The position numbers and the translations under genes are program-made. Source: Roridomyces roridus (taxonomy: Eukaryota > Basidiomycota > Agaricomycetes > Agaricales > Mycenaceae). From it: 64,000 nucleotides of DNA. The notes below the pieces were generated by a model. It searched no databases, was not told where the DNA came from, and saw nothing but the letters and a program-made list of their open reading frames with translations. Below, piece by piece: positions 44,829 to 56,684 of this stretch; the stretch's first letter is position 1, and every line of letters starts with the position of its first letter. The stretch spans positions 1,054,001 through 1,118,000 of the forward strand of contig JARKIF010000012.1 in NCBI GenBank assembly GCA_029378245.1, written 5' to 3'.

Positions 44829-45587
44829 GGATAATTCTATTCAGAAACCCCGGTTGCAGCCAGAAACCCCCTCTTATATGGAAACCCCATGTCAATAAAA
44901 TATTTCAGCGGGGGTTTCTTGATTTGGATCAGTTTTGATTAATCATTGATGCTGCCAGCGGCATGTCTCAGCAAAACTCCAAATATGACCTGCCGCCAAC
45001 CCGCCGCTGCCGTGTGACCGTGTTGCAGCTTCCTTGACGGCTTGACTCGCGCGTCGGGAGGCGTCGGTCGTTGCGAATGAAATGAAGAAGAAAAAAGTGG
45101 TATTCAAGGTAAAATACAGGTGTTGTTAATAGTGATGAGCGGCGGCATTGACAACCTGGGGAGTTTCAATAAAGAGAAGGGCGGGTGTTGCGGGCAACGG
45201 TGAGGTCATGGCGCGCGAGCGTGAGGTGGATGGAGGGGATGGTCAAGTCGGGAAACCACACCGTTGGCAACGCTCGCGACGATGCGAACCACCCGGACTG
45301 GTGATGAGCGGGACAAAGGGCAGACCTGGCGGTGACGCGTCAGACGGGGGGTGAGGGTAGCGTGTCTGATATGGAGTTGGTGGACGACGGGCGAGAGTGA
45401 AGGCGCGAGGAAAAGAGTCAGTATAGTGAATGGTGGCAGACCCGATCAATCGGCATCTGTCGGCGGGCTTCTGTTGGCATCAAATCTGCCGCACTGTTGC
45501 CGAAACTCGCAACCTGGGTTTCCACGTAGATATCTATTTATAACTGGGGTTTCTGCCTGCAACCGGGGTTTCTCAATAGAATTATCC
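44829..45587. mobile_element. Mutator-like MITE, 759 bp
   Basis: Long inverted ends begin GGATAATTCTATTCAGAAAC and continue through CCCGGTTGCAG and CAGAAACCCC (about 41 bp, two mismatches). The exact 9-bp flank GTGTATGCA is repeated at 44820-44828 and 45588-45596. A 9-bp duplication with long inverted ends points to MULE elements. GAAACCCC-type words occur several times at both ends. No transposase. Confidence 0.82.
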
Positions 45588-45596
45588 GTGTATGCA

Positions 45597-46033
45597 GTAG
45601 TGGTTCACGATGGTATGTTTCCAGTGCATATATCACATCAAGGTTCTTATTCTTGTGCACACTTTCTGAAACCCAGGTTTGCTCCGGCCCAATGATTTTA
45701 TTGAGCTGCGTCGCCCATCGCCCGTGATGAATCATGACCGTATATTTGTATGCTTGCTGGGTCTGTGTATGCACAGATATCGCCTCGAAAATTTCCATCT
45801 CAGCATATTGAATTCATCCAGAGAGCCGACTTGAAGGTAAGACAGACTTATTAAAGACCCTGTCAACAACCAATCTCACACAATTGACGACTAGCATTAC
45901 ACCCATTATTGCGCCGAAACAAACCTGGTAAGAGAGTTGACGCCGTTGCTCCCAACTGTTTTGCTATTCCGTCGTAGGCTGTGGAGCCGCACATTGAATG
46001 GGTTGGACTCGCAACCGGTCGGCTTTGTGTGGA
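45597..46033. other. Intergenic between MITE and foldback element
   Basis: Nothing supportable. Confidence 0.4.
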
Positions 46034-46489
46034 ACTAAGGTAGATGACTTCCATCTTCGACAAACGTCACGTGATATCTCCTTATTCGGACGAGCCAGCA
46101 GAAATCAATGCATAGACAAGTTTTGAGGAAGTCCTCTGGCAATCCCTTCGACCAAAAGTTGCCTTTGGTGGCTATTGTGTGTCCTAGACAAAAATCTGCT
46201 CGAGAAACGGGCCAGAAACCGTGCTGATACAAGTTGATGGTTCTTGCCCTGCTGTGATCGCTCCCATGAGCAAATCCATCAAAATCCAGTGCCTCGCGAC
46301 TGATGTTGTATTAACTCTTCACAGAGGGCTCCAAATGCTCTAGATCCTGGACTGTATGCATATAACATGTATATCTAAATTTTGGTCGAAGGGATTTGCC
46401 TGACTGTCGTTTGTGGTTGAGATATCGACGAAAGAAAGCTGAAACGCCAAAAACACGTGACGTTTGTCGAAGATGGATGACATCTACCT
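46034..46489. mobile_element. Foldback/MITE-like inverted-repeat element, about 455 bp
   Basis: AAGGTAGATGACTTCCATC then TTCGACAAACGTCACGTG (from 46036) is mirrored by CACGTGACGTTTGTCGAAG then ATGGATGACATCTACCTT (46450-46488). An inner pair, GGCAATCCCTTCGACCAAAA (46139-46158) and its near-complement at about 46380-46400, continues the palindrome. TA is present at both outer ends, compatible with a TA target site. Confidence 0.7.
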
Positions 46490-47654
46490 TAGCAAGCGAC
46501 GATTCTGACCAAGCATTTCTGATCTACCCGACTCCGGATGACCTGACTACACAGGACGAACAACAAAAACTGTTGCCGCTGAATGATGCAAATCCAGAGA
46601 CTAAGGCCATGCAAATTCTACCCGTTCGACTTTATCACGTGATTTGTTTCAATTATCTGGCGGCGGAAGGTTTGATCCCCTGGGAAATCTCGGAGGTTCC
46701 TCTGGGAGCCCTGATGTTCAATCCATTGGGGGAATCTTCCGACTGTGTGGCTTGGCCCGTCAGTGACTTTCATGATTTCCTCTACTACCAATGGTACAGT
46801 TCCAACTGGCCTGAATGGCGGATGGCTTTGTATGGGGAGCGCACAGCCACTGGCTGGACACGGTACGAAGTTTTCAGGGTCGGATACCACTGCCTGATCA
46901 TTAATTCTTGACCCAAAGGTTCGAAGCGCCAGAGATCTACAACCATGCGATATATTTCTCACTGAATGCGGGCAATTTTTGGTTACCCCAGGCGGATCAC
47001 ATCTTCCAGCGTTTAACCGTGACATCGAAACATGAAGATTATGGCGATTTCCGCCATGATCCCCCCCCCCCAAGTGCCAGTTCATTAATTTTACAGTAGT
47101 ATTTGTTGAGCATATAGACTTCGAACTGCGCATCCCGGCAGCATCAAGGCCACCTCTAGCAGGATATCTCTTTGTGTGCCCTCCTGAGCATTTCAAGAGC
47201 GGTAGAGGTTTCTTTGCATGGCCTGAATGCCCATGGTTCTGGTCCTTGGACCCGTCGGGAATCTCACCTTTGACGCCGCAAACTGCCCAGAGGTTTGGAT
47301 TCCCCGAGGTCAAGCAGAGAAGAGAGGTTTGGGGCCGTCGCTGGGACACAAGCGTCTACGAAGGGCTACGCAGATTGCACGCAGCAAACGGGTTCGACCC
47401 AGATAGTCAAGATATTGCAAAACATCTGGGATTCACCTTGATGGAAGTTGCTGGTGATAGGGAGACTTTGCACGCACATGGTTAGTTCCATTGCCTAACC
47501 CCCGGCTTTACTGACCGTTGTTCAAGTCGACGAACTCCCTGAGGAAGGAGCTGAGGATGAAATGGAGGACATCAACGTGGCTGCCAGTGAATGGCACTCG
47601 TCCGTGGATATAGTTGAGTCACCGCGCGAAGAAAACAGACACCGGTATTGGTGA
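46477..47654 (+). CDS. Uncharacterised basidiomycete protein, frameshifted at a poly-C run
   Basis: No named domain. Exons: 46477-46862, 46919-47480, 47527-47654. Recognisable phrases: LPVRLYHVICFNYLAAEGLI, GYLFVCPPEHFKSGRGFFAW, FWSLDPSGISPLTPQTAQRF, and WDTSVYEGLRRLHAANGFDP then DSQDIAKHLGF. I believe these recur in unannotated agaricomycete proteins. 47061-47071 is a run of 11 C. With 12 C the frame FRHDP would continue as KCQFINFTVVFVEHIDFELR and the exon phases would agree; as given, a stop follows at 47099. The start is uncertain: the two in-frame ATGs (46396, 46477) lie inside the foldback element, so the true first exon may have been displaced. Confidence 0.6.
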
Positions 47655-48243
47655 AGGAGGAACCGTGTAGTTCAACCTTGATATTTGATGTGGACTCCTT
47701 GTTTGCGGCGTCGAAACAAATTCTGCCCGCCGGTCGTCTACAATATATACAGATCTTTTCTCTGCGTGTAGGACCCTTCACTACAGAGGTGTTGTCGGCG
47801 TGTTGGCTCCAAATGGAACTTGAGTTCCTCTGGTGATAAAATCAGTCATATCTTAAAAGATTTGCTCATCCTCTATTTGACGGTAGATCTGTAGACTACC
47901 TGTACTCTCACACACACTCACTCACTCGAACGAATCAAGTGGTTTTGTTCGAATTTTCTCCCCGGACTACGGGCATTTATCCCTTCAACTCCGCCAGAAA
48001 TAGGGGTTTTGTGCACTACATAGTACTGTGACTCATTGACCTACTCTTGTATGACGTACCGTGGAATCAATCCACCGAGGCCCAACGTTAGCGCTTTAGG
48101 TTGCATGCAGCATCTCCTCGAACACCCGCATTCAAATGCTCCGTGGTCAAACGAAGGTCTACCGTACTTCCGCGGAGAAACAAGAAACGGACGAGCATCT
48201 CATTCAGACGAGTCAATTCAAATTTCCCAGGTGCAGCGAGGCG

Positions 48244-48412
48244 GGAAAATGCTATCATCACGCTGAGAGTCGCGTGCAGCAATTACCGATCGACACGATC
48301 CACGAGATGCTGCGCGAGTCTCGGGCATTTCCGTTCCATGCCTGATTTGCATTTTGATCACCTCCGGTCCGTCGTGCATTTTTGTTTCTACTAACCCAAC
48401 CGCACAGCCTGC
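48244..48412 (+). repeat. Dispersed repeat, copy b
   Basis: Diverged match to 38668-38805 in the same orientation: AAAATGCTATCATCA, GAGTCGCGTGCAGCAATT, CATTTTTGTTTC and CCGCACAG. Confidence 0.65.
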
Positions 48413-50362
48413 GGAGTATGTACAGGCTTCTTGCAGGCTTCAATTGTATTGGTTTTCACATGTATCCTGAACGCAATGCTTACGCACATTCCTTAGGTTC
48501 TCCCGGGGCTTCGAGATTCAAACCACTGTCGATCCGACCCCCAGTGGCACTTGAACTTGAATACATTGGCGCGAATCCGATTGTCCGGTTCTACTCCCGA
48601 AGCCAAGAGTTGCTGTAATTATGCTATTTGCTGTTCAAGTCCTTATTATTAAAGCACAGCGATCGACGGGGTGCGATATACATCCAAAAGGCTCCCAGGA
48701 ACGTTGAACATTGAACAGCCATTGGTAGGCACTTATGGACTTCGAATTCTCGCCCTCCTGGCCACATCCCGCACCTCTCTCGCTGAAGGGACCCACCCAC
48801 CCCCGGCTCCGGAGGCTGATGATCCTTGTCCCATTTCACAGGAGCTGGCCACTAATAGCCCTCGTCGTCGATCTCCGCCGACCAACACGTTTTTTAAGAA
48901 CTTCTCACCAGTCCAACATTCCGTTCCGAGACGTCATCGGCCGTTACGCCCGCTGTCATGCATCGGTGGAGTTTGGCGAGCAGACGGAATGGGATATATT
49001 CCATATCGGTGGTTGCCACTTAGACGCTCGGGCAGAAGACGACGATCGTAGGTAAATTTGGACTCTTGCGAGACATATTAATAATACGGGAGGCACATAT
49101 GTGCATGGCAGGACGTATGCATGCAAAGCATGCGTCTGCCGTATATCCATCTCCACCTGCGATCAAAGACTTCCTCTCTACTGGCGCCGTGGTCCCTAGA
49201 ATATTGAGAACAGTGGTGGCTGGACAACATATCATATGCACATGTTCGATTTCCCCATTTCCATGCTCCTCCACACTTGTCCGAGACTCGGGTGTAAATT
49301 CAACCGTGAGCATCATTCGTTCTCTCCGCAGACGAGTGGCGACGAAATCGGATGCTCCTCATCGCCGAGAACCCTAGCCGAGTCCCGACACTGCACTAAC
49401 CAGGGTCGACGTCGGGCGGTGGCGTAAAGACGACCCCATTCGTCACCTTCCAAATTCCCTCGAAACCCGCGTTCGGTTCTCAGTTGAGTTTGATTTCAAC
49501 GCATGAATTTTCTCGGAAATTTGAGCTTCTAGTTCCAGAATCCATCGGGAGGGCGTCTCGGACAGTGATTCCTCCCCGAGATACCCTTCTTCCATCACCG
49601 CGTCGGACGGCATCCCGACTGTTGAACTGTGGATTTTACCCTGGATTAATCACGGAGTTCAGACTTTCAAGTTGCACAGGCGGCATCATGATACCTACGC
49701 GTACGCGTGATTTGAGCGGGCGAAGAAAATTTGAATGTCGAACCAATCGTGTCTCCTCGGGTACAATCCGTGAGCCCGTGGTGGGTCCGAAATTTCCACG
49801 CGCTTGAGATTGGACGTCGGCTCTTTGGAAACCCGCGCAACCAACCTACACGCAAGTTACAAGTTACACGGACGTGGAAACGTTCTAATTGAATGAAAAA
49901 AATGTCCGTTTCTCAAGGCTGTCGGCCCTAAGCGCTATAAATAAGCGCTCGTCCCACACAGAGCGTGAAAGGTTGTGGCGGAAACCCACGAAGCCCAGGG
50001 CCGGGTTGAGTGCATTACGGGTGTCGGATGTAGCCGAGTCGGCATTAGTGGCGTTACCGAACGATCATTGATGTCTTGTAACGATGGACAGCGGCGATTC
50101 TCGGCATCTGGGACTCGACATTTTACATGCGCCACATTCCAATTCGAGTCACATGCGGATTGTTTTTAGTCTCCTCAACCCACAGTCCACAGTGCCTGGG
50201 TGGCGTGTGGAGTTACATACAATGTTTCCATGGGATTGCGGCACATAATGCTGCCTTGAACTCAGGTTCGCCGCTCTCATGAGACTCGGATTTGTCTAAC
50301 CGACCCGCTCCCATGCTTTAAATTTATTGCCAACGATAGATGCCGTTCTCTGCCAGCCATAT

Positions 50363-50645
50363 CCGACGGACGATCATGCCATTCATCAGTCCCCACTGAA
50401 GTAAGCACGGGCGTCCCGTCTCTCTCTTCTCGCTTCCTGGGTTCCAGATATTTACCTGTTTCTCGCATCTCGGACTCGTCGTCGAAGCTACGCCGTGAAT
50501 ACTCTGCCAGGTAGTTATCGTATCGTCCGACGGACGATCATGGTATTCATCAGTGCTCAACTGTCTGACCTTCCCTTCTCCCCGGGGCTTCCTGGGTTCC
50601 AGACCTTTACCTGTTTCCCGCATCTCAGGTTCGTCCTCGAAGCTA
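50363..50645 (+). repeat. Tandem-like direct repeat, about 164-bp period
   Basis: Unit 1 at 50363-50491 and unit 2 at 50527-50645 share CCGACGGACGATCATG, ATTCATCAGT, CTTCCTGGGTTCCAGA, TTTACCTGTTTC, CGCATCTC and TCGAAGCTAC, with diverged middles. Confidence 0.75.
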
Positions 50646-51667
50646 CACTGTGCCGTACAAACCGACGAACATTTCAATTGCCAATTCCGAGGGTTGCATC
50701 GAAGAATACTTTGGCGAACACACGAGGAGGGTCTGGATCCTTGAGAAGTCGGGATGTTCAATTCAGTTATACAACTTCGTTGTCTTCTGTGCTCTGTCAA
50801 TTCTCCAGCCACAGTTCTAGACTTGAGCCGAGGCCGGCTTCGACATCATTCCATAAGCGAGCCAGAACTAGCCATGAACCAACCACGTTCGTACTTGCAT
50901 CAACTGCAGCCAACCAGCAGATGAATTACCTCCGAATCCTCGAAGCGGAAACGCCGCCAATGGGCTATTCATTGATTCAATATCGAGGGCTGCCATCCAC
51001 GTGTGAACCACGAGTCTGTGAATCCTTCTGACCGTGCACATCCGAGAGGATATCCGTGCACGTCCGGACGGAAATTCCCGGCCTTCTCCTCTCCCGGCGC
51101 CCTGAGGATAAGAACCAATTCAATTGAAACATCCCACGGGCCGCGTCTTGTTCAGAGGTGACTCTTTGTGTGAGAATGGACCGGAAGATACCGAGGACTC
51201 GTATGGGACGGAATCTGTTTGGGTATTTCGGACGTGTTTCGCGCGAGTCGGACAAGGCAACATTCGAGCTTTGAGCGTCGATAGGGGTTATAGCCGGTTC
51301 CTCGAGGGGTTCCTGTGATCCGGTAGAAGTTCGATAATTGGACATTGGGGTGGAGTGGAGGCGGGAGGGCGGTCCCTGTTCACACAATGGGAATTTTCAC
51401 TCGGATATCGTTCGCTTCCAATCAGAATGGAGAAGGGTTGCGTCGGTTGCATGTGGCTGGCTCCCTAATGTACGTGCCAGCCGTATACTACTACTACTAC
51501 TAGGATAAAATATGTACATGGGGTATAATATTTTGGCACGGATCAGCAGGTCGGGGAGCTAGCCAAAGGCCGCCCGTCTCTGCCCACCGAAAGCTCCGAG
51601 AGCCGCGCCCCGCCTATCAAGAGTATCACATCACTCACATCCACAAGTCCCGTTCCTCCAGGGGTCC

Positions 51668-52435
51668 TTACAGCTTCCAGTACGCGAGACTGGCCGCCGC
51701 CCGCTCAAACGGAAACTCTCCACCCCACGCGCCGACGTCTTGATAGCTCTCCTCGACGACACCCCGGAGCTCAGCGAGTGACTTGCGAGCATGAGTATAT
51801 TCACCGCCAGTGACGACCCGTCCGGCCTCGAGTTCCTCTTTGCAGCTCTAAAGGAGAATAAAGGGGATCAGACCAGAAGCCGGCGGGTAACCCACGAGGC
51901 CTCGCATCGGACGATCGCCAAGTTGGGTTTAGACTGCAAAATCGCTAACCTGGATTGCTTGTGCGATGTCCGCATCTATCACCGCGAGGACGTCTACCAC
52001 ATCGCCGCCCTCGCTGTCCCATCGGAGACCGATTGTAGCGCGTACCGACAATGCGAGGAGTCTGCCGAGGGGTTATTAGTCAATTCAATTTAGGACGTCA
52101 TTACTCACCCCAGGCTCGCAAAGCCCATCCCTGAGCCGTACAGGGCGCGTGCCCGCTTAAGGAGCTCGTATAATTGGGACGTTGGCATGGGTGCCTTGAC
52201 GTTTCCGACGAAGAGGGCGTAGGAGGGGGTACGAGCAGCGACCCTCGACTGGGTCTGTAGCCGGTCGCGTGCGGCCGAGGTGAGAGCGGCCGCTACCCCT
52301 GGCGTGGCTGACGCGACCATGCTTCGGACAATTGCTCGTAGGCTGCAGATGGGCGTCAGCTGAGGGTTGCAGTGGTCGCCGTCGAAAGGGGACGCACTCG
52401 TCAATGTTGGCATTGGCGATGAGGGTGTCGGCCAT
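51668..52435 (-). CDS. Uncharacterised protein, 187 aa, four exons
   Basis: I do not recognise a family. Exons 52435-52398, 52342-52109, 52061-51950 and 51847-51668 join in frame with clean donors (GTGCGT, GTGAGT, GTTAGC). The product starts MADTLIANANIDDLRAIVRS, is alanine-rich and largely helical (ATPGVAAALTSAARDRLQTQ), and has a hydrophobic middle (GFASLGLLALSVRATIGL). It ends LAELRGVVEESYQDVGAW then FERAAASLAYWKL. It could be a small globular or scaffold protein. The third intron (51949-51848) is 102 bp, the longest seen among these gene models. It is divergent from the aldo/keto reductase gene about 300 bp away. Confidence 0.7.
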
Positions 52436-52735
52436 TAGGTTTCTGGTGAGGGGGACATGGGTCAGCGATTACGGTGTCGGCGGAGGAGGAGGAGTAGACC
52501 GACACGTGGCCCAAAACGGGGCGTGCATTCTGAGGCCGTTGAACTGTTTCTGGGGCAGGCATTCTGAGACGGACGGCGGATGGATGGTGGATGCCCGCTT
52601 CGGGCGCACCTTTATAGGCCGTGGGGTGCTGCAAAAATGATTTTCGACCCGGTCTTCTATCTTCCCACCGGAATCTGAAATCGGAGTTACTGCTACCGAT
52701 CAACACGAGTGGGGTCGTCCTCATTCCTTCCCTCC

Positions 52736-54366
52736 ATGACCTCTGCCAGACACGAAACATTCGACCTTGGCCCTTTCAAGGGTGTCCCCCGCTCATGGTG
52801 CGGTCTCTGGCAGCTGTCCAGCAACGCCTGGGGCAGCGCACCCGTCCCAAGAATCAGACGATGTATGGGCGAGCACGTCCAGCTCGGATTTACCGCTTTT
52901 GGTTCGTGGTGGGATCTTATTCGCCTTCCTGACGTGGCTTTACCGCTCAGCAGATATGGTACGTCTATGCATCTCCCTTCGAAATGAAAATCTCACCATT
53001 TCCAGGCCGATCATTATGGTTCTGCGGAAATAATCTTCGTGAGCCCGCCGCAGTCCATTGGAGCACATGAAATTCATCAGAAAAAATAGGGTCAATTCAG
53101 ACGGACGCTTCCATCTCCAGGGAGCGTCCTCGGAGCGACCAAATGGTGTGCATTCAAACCCGTGACGCCATCCCGTGCCGTGGTCGAGGCGGCCGTACGG
53201 GAGCGAATGCATCGTATGCAGACAGATCGTGTGGATCTCCTCCAGGTGCGCCTCCCCAACCCGAGCTTTATCTATCAGCTGACGGCCCCCCTAGTTTCAC
53301 TGGCAAGATTACGCTGACAAGGGCTACCTCACCGCACTCGAGGTGCTCAACGATCTCCGGACCGAGGGTCTGATAACTGCCATCGGTCTCTGCAACTTTG
53401 ATACCATACGCACAGACGAGATCTGCACGCAGCTCGGGCGTGGTGTCATCGTGTCAAATCAAGTCCAAGTGCGTTATAATCTAGGTTTCACGTTAGTGCG
53501 CCCACAAAGAAGGACTATAGTTTTCTTTGATCGACACGCGCCCTCTGCACGGCATGACCGACGTTTGTGCCCGACACGGCGTCAAGCTCCTCACGTACGG
53601 GACTCTTGTACGTGTTATTTTTCTTGCCACGATATTATATTCATCCTTTCAATTAGTGCGGCGGATTTCTCGCAGACCGTTGGCTCGACCAGCCCGAGCC
53701 GGATCTTTACTCTGGAACATTGACTCCGTCTCAGCGCAAGGTGCGTTCTCTATCATTTGATACTCTAGCCGCCGACCGACCGACCATACATAGTACCTCG
53801 ACATGATCGTCAAAGCCTGGGGCACCTGGGCGCTCTTCCAAACCCTCCTCCGGACTCTACGCGCGATCGCCGATCGGCATAACAATCAAAACCAAAATCG
53901 CCAAGGTCAAGTTCGGAGGCAGCATGGGCCTGGCCACCAACAACACAATCATATCAATGGGATTAACGGTATCAACGGTATAGGGGTGAACGGGATCAAC
54001 GGTGCGGATGCCGAGACGGAGGAAGAAGAGGATGAGATGTTGATGATGGAGGAAGAGGTGGACATTGCCAACATCGCGACACGGTGGGTCCTTGACCAGG
54101 AGAGCGTTGGTGCAGTGATTCTAGGTGCGTACCCTTTGTTGACTATCAACCACCTCGGACCGGTGATGCGATGCTTGACTTGTTACTGACGCGTGTATTG
54201 CATAGGCCAGCGTCTCGGACTGTCTTCGCATCTGGCATCCAATCTCAGCACCTACGCGTGCCAGTTGACGGCGGAGGATCACGCGGCGATCGAGGATGTG
54301 TTGATGCGCTCGAGGGGGAGAGAAATGATCACGAGTGTTGGGGATTGTGGGGCAGAATATCGGTAG
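52736..54366 (+). CDS. Aldo/keto reductase family protein, 399 aa
   Basis: NAD(P)H-dependent carbonyl reductase type. Nine exons: 52736-52901, 52951-52958, 53006-53038, 53090-53245, 53295-53468, 53521-53607, 53657-53740, 53794-54124, 54206-54366. The catalytic tetrad is present and correctly spaced: Asp57 and Tyr62 in ADMADHYGSAE, Lys87 in GATKWC and His123 in LLQFHWQDY. IGLCNF and SNQVQFSLIDTRP follow the family pattern. Exon 2 has only 8 nt but is needed for ADMADHYG. Exon 8 carries an unusual insert of Gln/His/Asn, repeated ING units and acidic residues (HINGINGINGIGVNGINGAD, ETEEEEDEMLMMEEE) before the cofactor-binding end (IATRWVLDQESVGAVILG). The substrate is unknown. Confidence 0.9.
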
Positions 54367-56684
54367 GTTGGAAAATCCTACACAAGAGAATAAAAAATAT
54401 GTACGTCTGTTGAATGTAAAGCGACGCTTGGCACCCGTGGGTGGCTGGAGACAATCCAATGCACTTCTCTTTGCGGTCTTCCTCGGAGGTCGCCAACCTG
54501 TCGGTATTGCGAAGTGAATGCTTGTGTTCTCAAGTCGCCGAATAGCTCTGAATTTCCAGCTCACTGGACCGACCGAATGGCACTCTTCTTTGTTCGGCCT
54601 CGCACACTGTACTAGTATTAGAATCATCTGTGTACCCTTTCTTACATACATGGAACCCCGCGGATGCTATACTTGGAATAATCGAAGCCTACCTTTGGAC
54701 ATTTGTGTTCCTAGTACGAGATTTCGGCCGGGGCGAGACTCTGAGATAAAGGCTGCTAGACGCTCGAGCTGGAGCCAGGTTGTCGATCGAACTATTGAAC
54801 CAGCATAATTTGAACACCGGGGAGAATTCGATTTCACGGCGCTTTCCGCGGGGAAAAAGTAACGCGCGCTGATTGGGAGCTCCTCGCTGGTAGTGCGTGG
54901 GCTGTGGATACTCAAGCTCCGGGCGAAGGTAGGTAGAGAGGGATATTAATGTAAGGAGGAAGGAAGGAAGGCCACTCTGTCAAGCTGGGTAATGCGAGCA
55001 CTTTGTACGGACGCCGGTGTCGGATTGATTGAACACCGGCGGATACTTACTTTGAATAGATAGGCATCGTCCGAGCGTGACTTACGTGTACTAGTGAGGC
55101 TATAGGTGAACAAAGGGATTCGGAGCCCAGAAGTAATGCGCGGCCGCCCTCCAGTCAGCTCACCTATCCGTTCTTTCCACGCTTGTTTATTGCCCGGAAA
55201 CAGGGCAATGTGGAACACCCTGTGATACATGAGAGCACGTTTGGTTGGTGAACCCAAGGTGAACCGCAATTTATCAGTCTCCGAGACGATGCGTCTTTCG
55301 ACGCTCTGATTTGAAATTTTGAACGCGTCAAAGGCACTTTTGCCGAATACACCTCGCATGCCGAAGCGATGCCGATTCTGGACCCAGTAACTATGGCTCT
55401 TTGCTATAGCTACTACATAGCTGTAGGGTCGGGTGGTATTCAGTGTCTCTCTCCTCTCCACTCTCGATATCCGCCCGACGACCCTAGGCCCTGGCTTTAA
55501 CGGCATTACCGACCGACTCGGCCCTGATTGACCGAAATGGCGAGCGGCGATCACAAACAGATGCCGCATCGTACGATGTATTGTGAAAGTCTGACATTGA
55601 CGGCACAGTTAAAACCCTTCCGCATCCTTCTTTTCGGGAGGAGAACCTAGCGGGGACGCGGGCCTCGGGAACCAGAAGAGACGGGCGTTAACGTGAATGC
55701 AAGGGTTTTTTTTCTGATTGATTTTCGGCCGCAGCAACAAAGGGCATGACGTACGATCGTACGATATAGCCCTCGGGTTCTATTCAGCTCCACTTCTGTT
55801 CAACGACTTGATAAGACAGCGGATGTTGTTTGGCCTGGGATCGACGCCGGATTCAGACTCGCATCTCTTATCTGCGTAGGAACCACCTATCTGATAAATA
55901 CCCAGTGGCCAATCCATCCGGGAATCAAGCCAAATGCGGGCCGTCTTGCGCTTTCGGCACTCCACGTCGCGACAGCCACGAGTTCCCCGCTCAGGGACGA
56001 AGGTGTTTGGTACACCGGCCCCGACGTTTTCCTGGACACAAAAGGCGTGTTGAATACAAAAGTAGTGTTTTTTGAACACCGAATGAGGCAGGTGGTAGGC
56101 GAACGCGCGCTCGGCCCGGGGAGGCGCTCCACCTCGCGAGAAATTTTGTTGTTCAACCCGTCGAGATGGATTTTGTGAACACCGAATTGTATTGGCGGCT
56201 CATCAAAATTCAAGCGGTGACAGGATTTCCTGCATCATGGTTCTAAAATTTCCGCTCATTCACCGACGAAGACGCGATCGCCAGCCGCTTCGATCTCAGG
56301 GTTGCGCGTCGTGGAGTGCGAATGAAGTCTTCGCTCGGACCTAAGACAATCCTGCTCGACCAACGGCTTCTTCATAAAAAGTCTGATCACCAGCTTCTTG
56401 GAGCAGGCAATCAGAATGTTACCGAACAAGCGAGGGATGGCAGGGGATGGCTATGGTGTCATGAGAAAATGACGACTGGTCAGGATAAGATTGGCTGCCC
56501 AGGTAACAAAGGCGAGAAGATGCATTCCGCGTTGATTCCGCACGGAATGTAAGATTGAACGAAAGGCAAACTTTGTCGAACTCAGGGTTATCCAAAGATT
56601 ACATAAACCATTACATGCGGTCTACTCAGTCCTTGTCCGAAATGACGTGGGTATGGTCAAGCATGCTTAGGCAGAACACTCCTC
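54367..56684. other. 2.3-kb stretch without a confident gene
   Basis: A 207-codon minus-strand frame (54946-55569) is arginine-rich without motifs and probably chance. GTGAACACCGAAT-like words recur at 56070-56190. No inverted-repeat element was resolved. Confidence 0.45.

Larger units (their letters stand above)
47655..51667. other. 4.0-kb stretch without a confident gene
   Basis: Holds copy b of the dispersed repeat (48244-48412), a direct repeat (50363-50645) and a short CTA run (51487-51503). Open frames up to 171 codons overlap these repeats or lack motifs. Confidence 0.5.

Noticed and set aside
54946..55569. 207-codon minus-strand open frame
   Set aside because: Arg/Ser-rich without motif; codon pattern and context look like chance.
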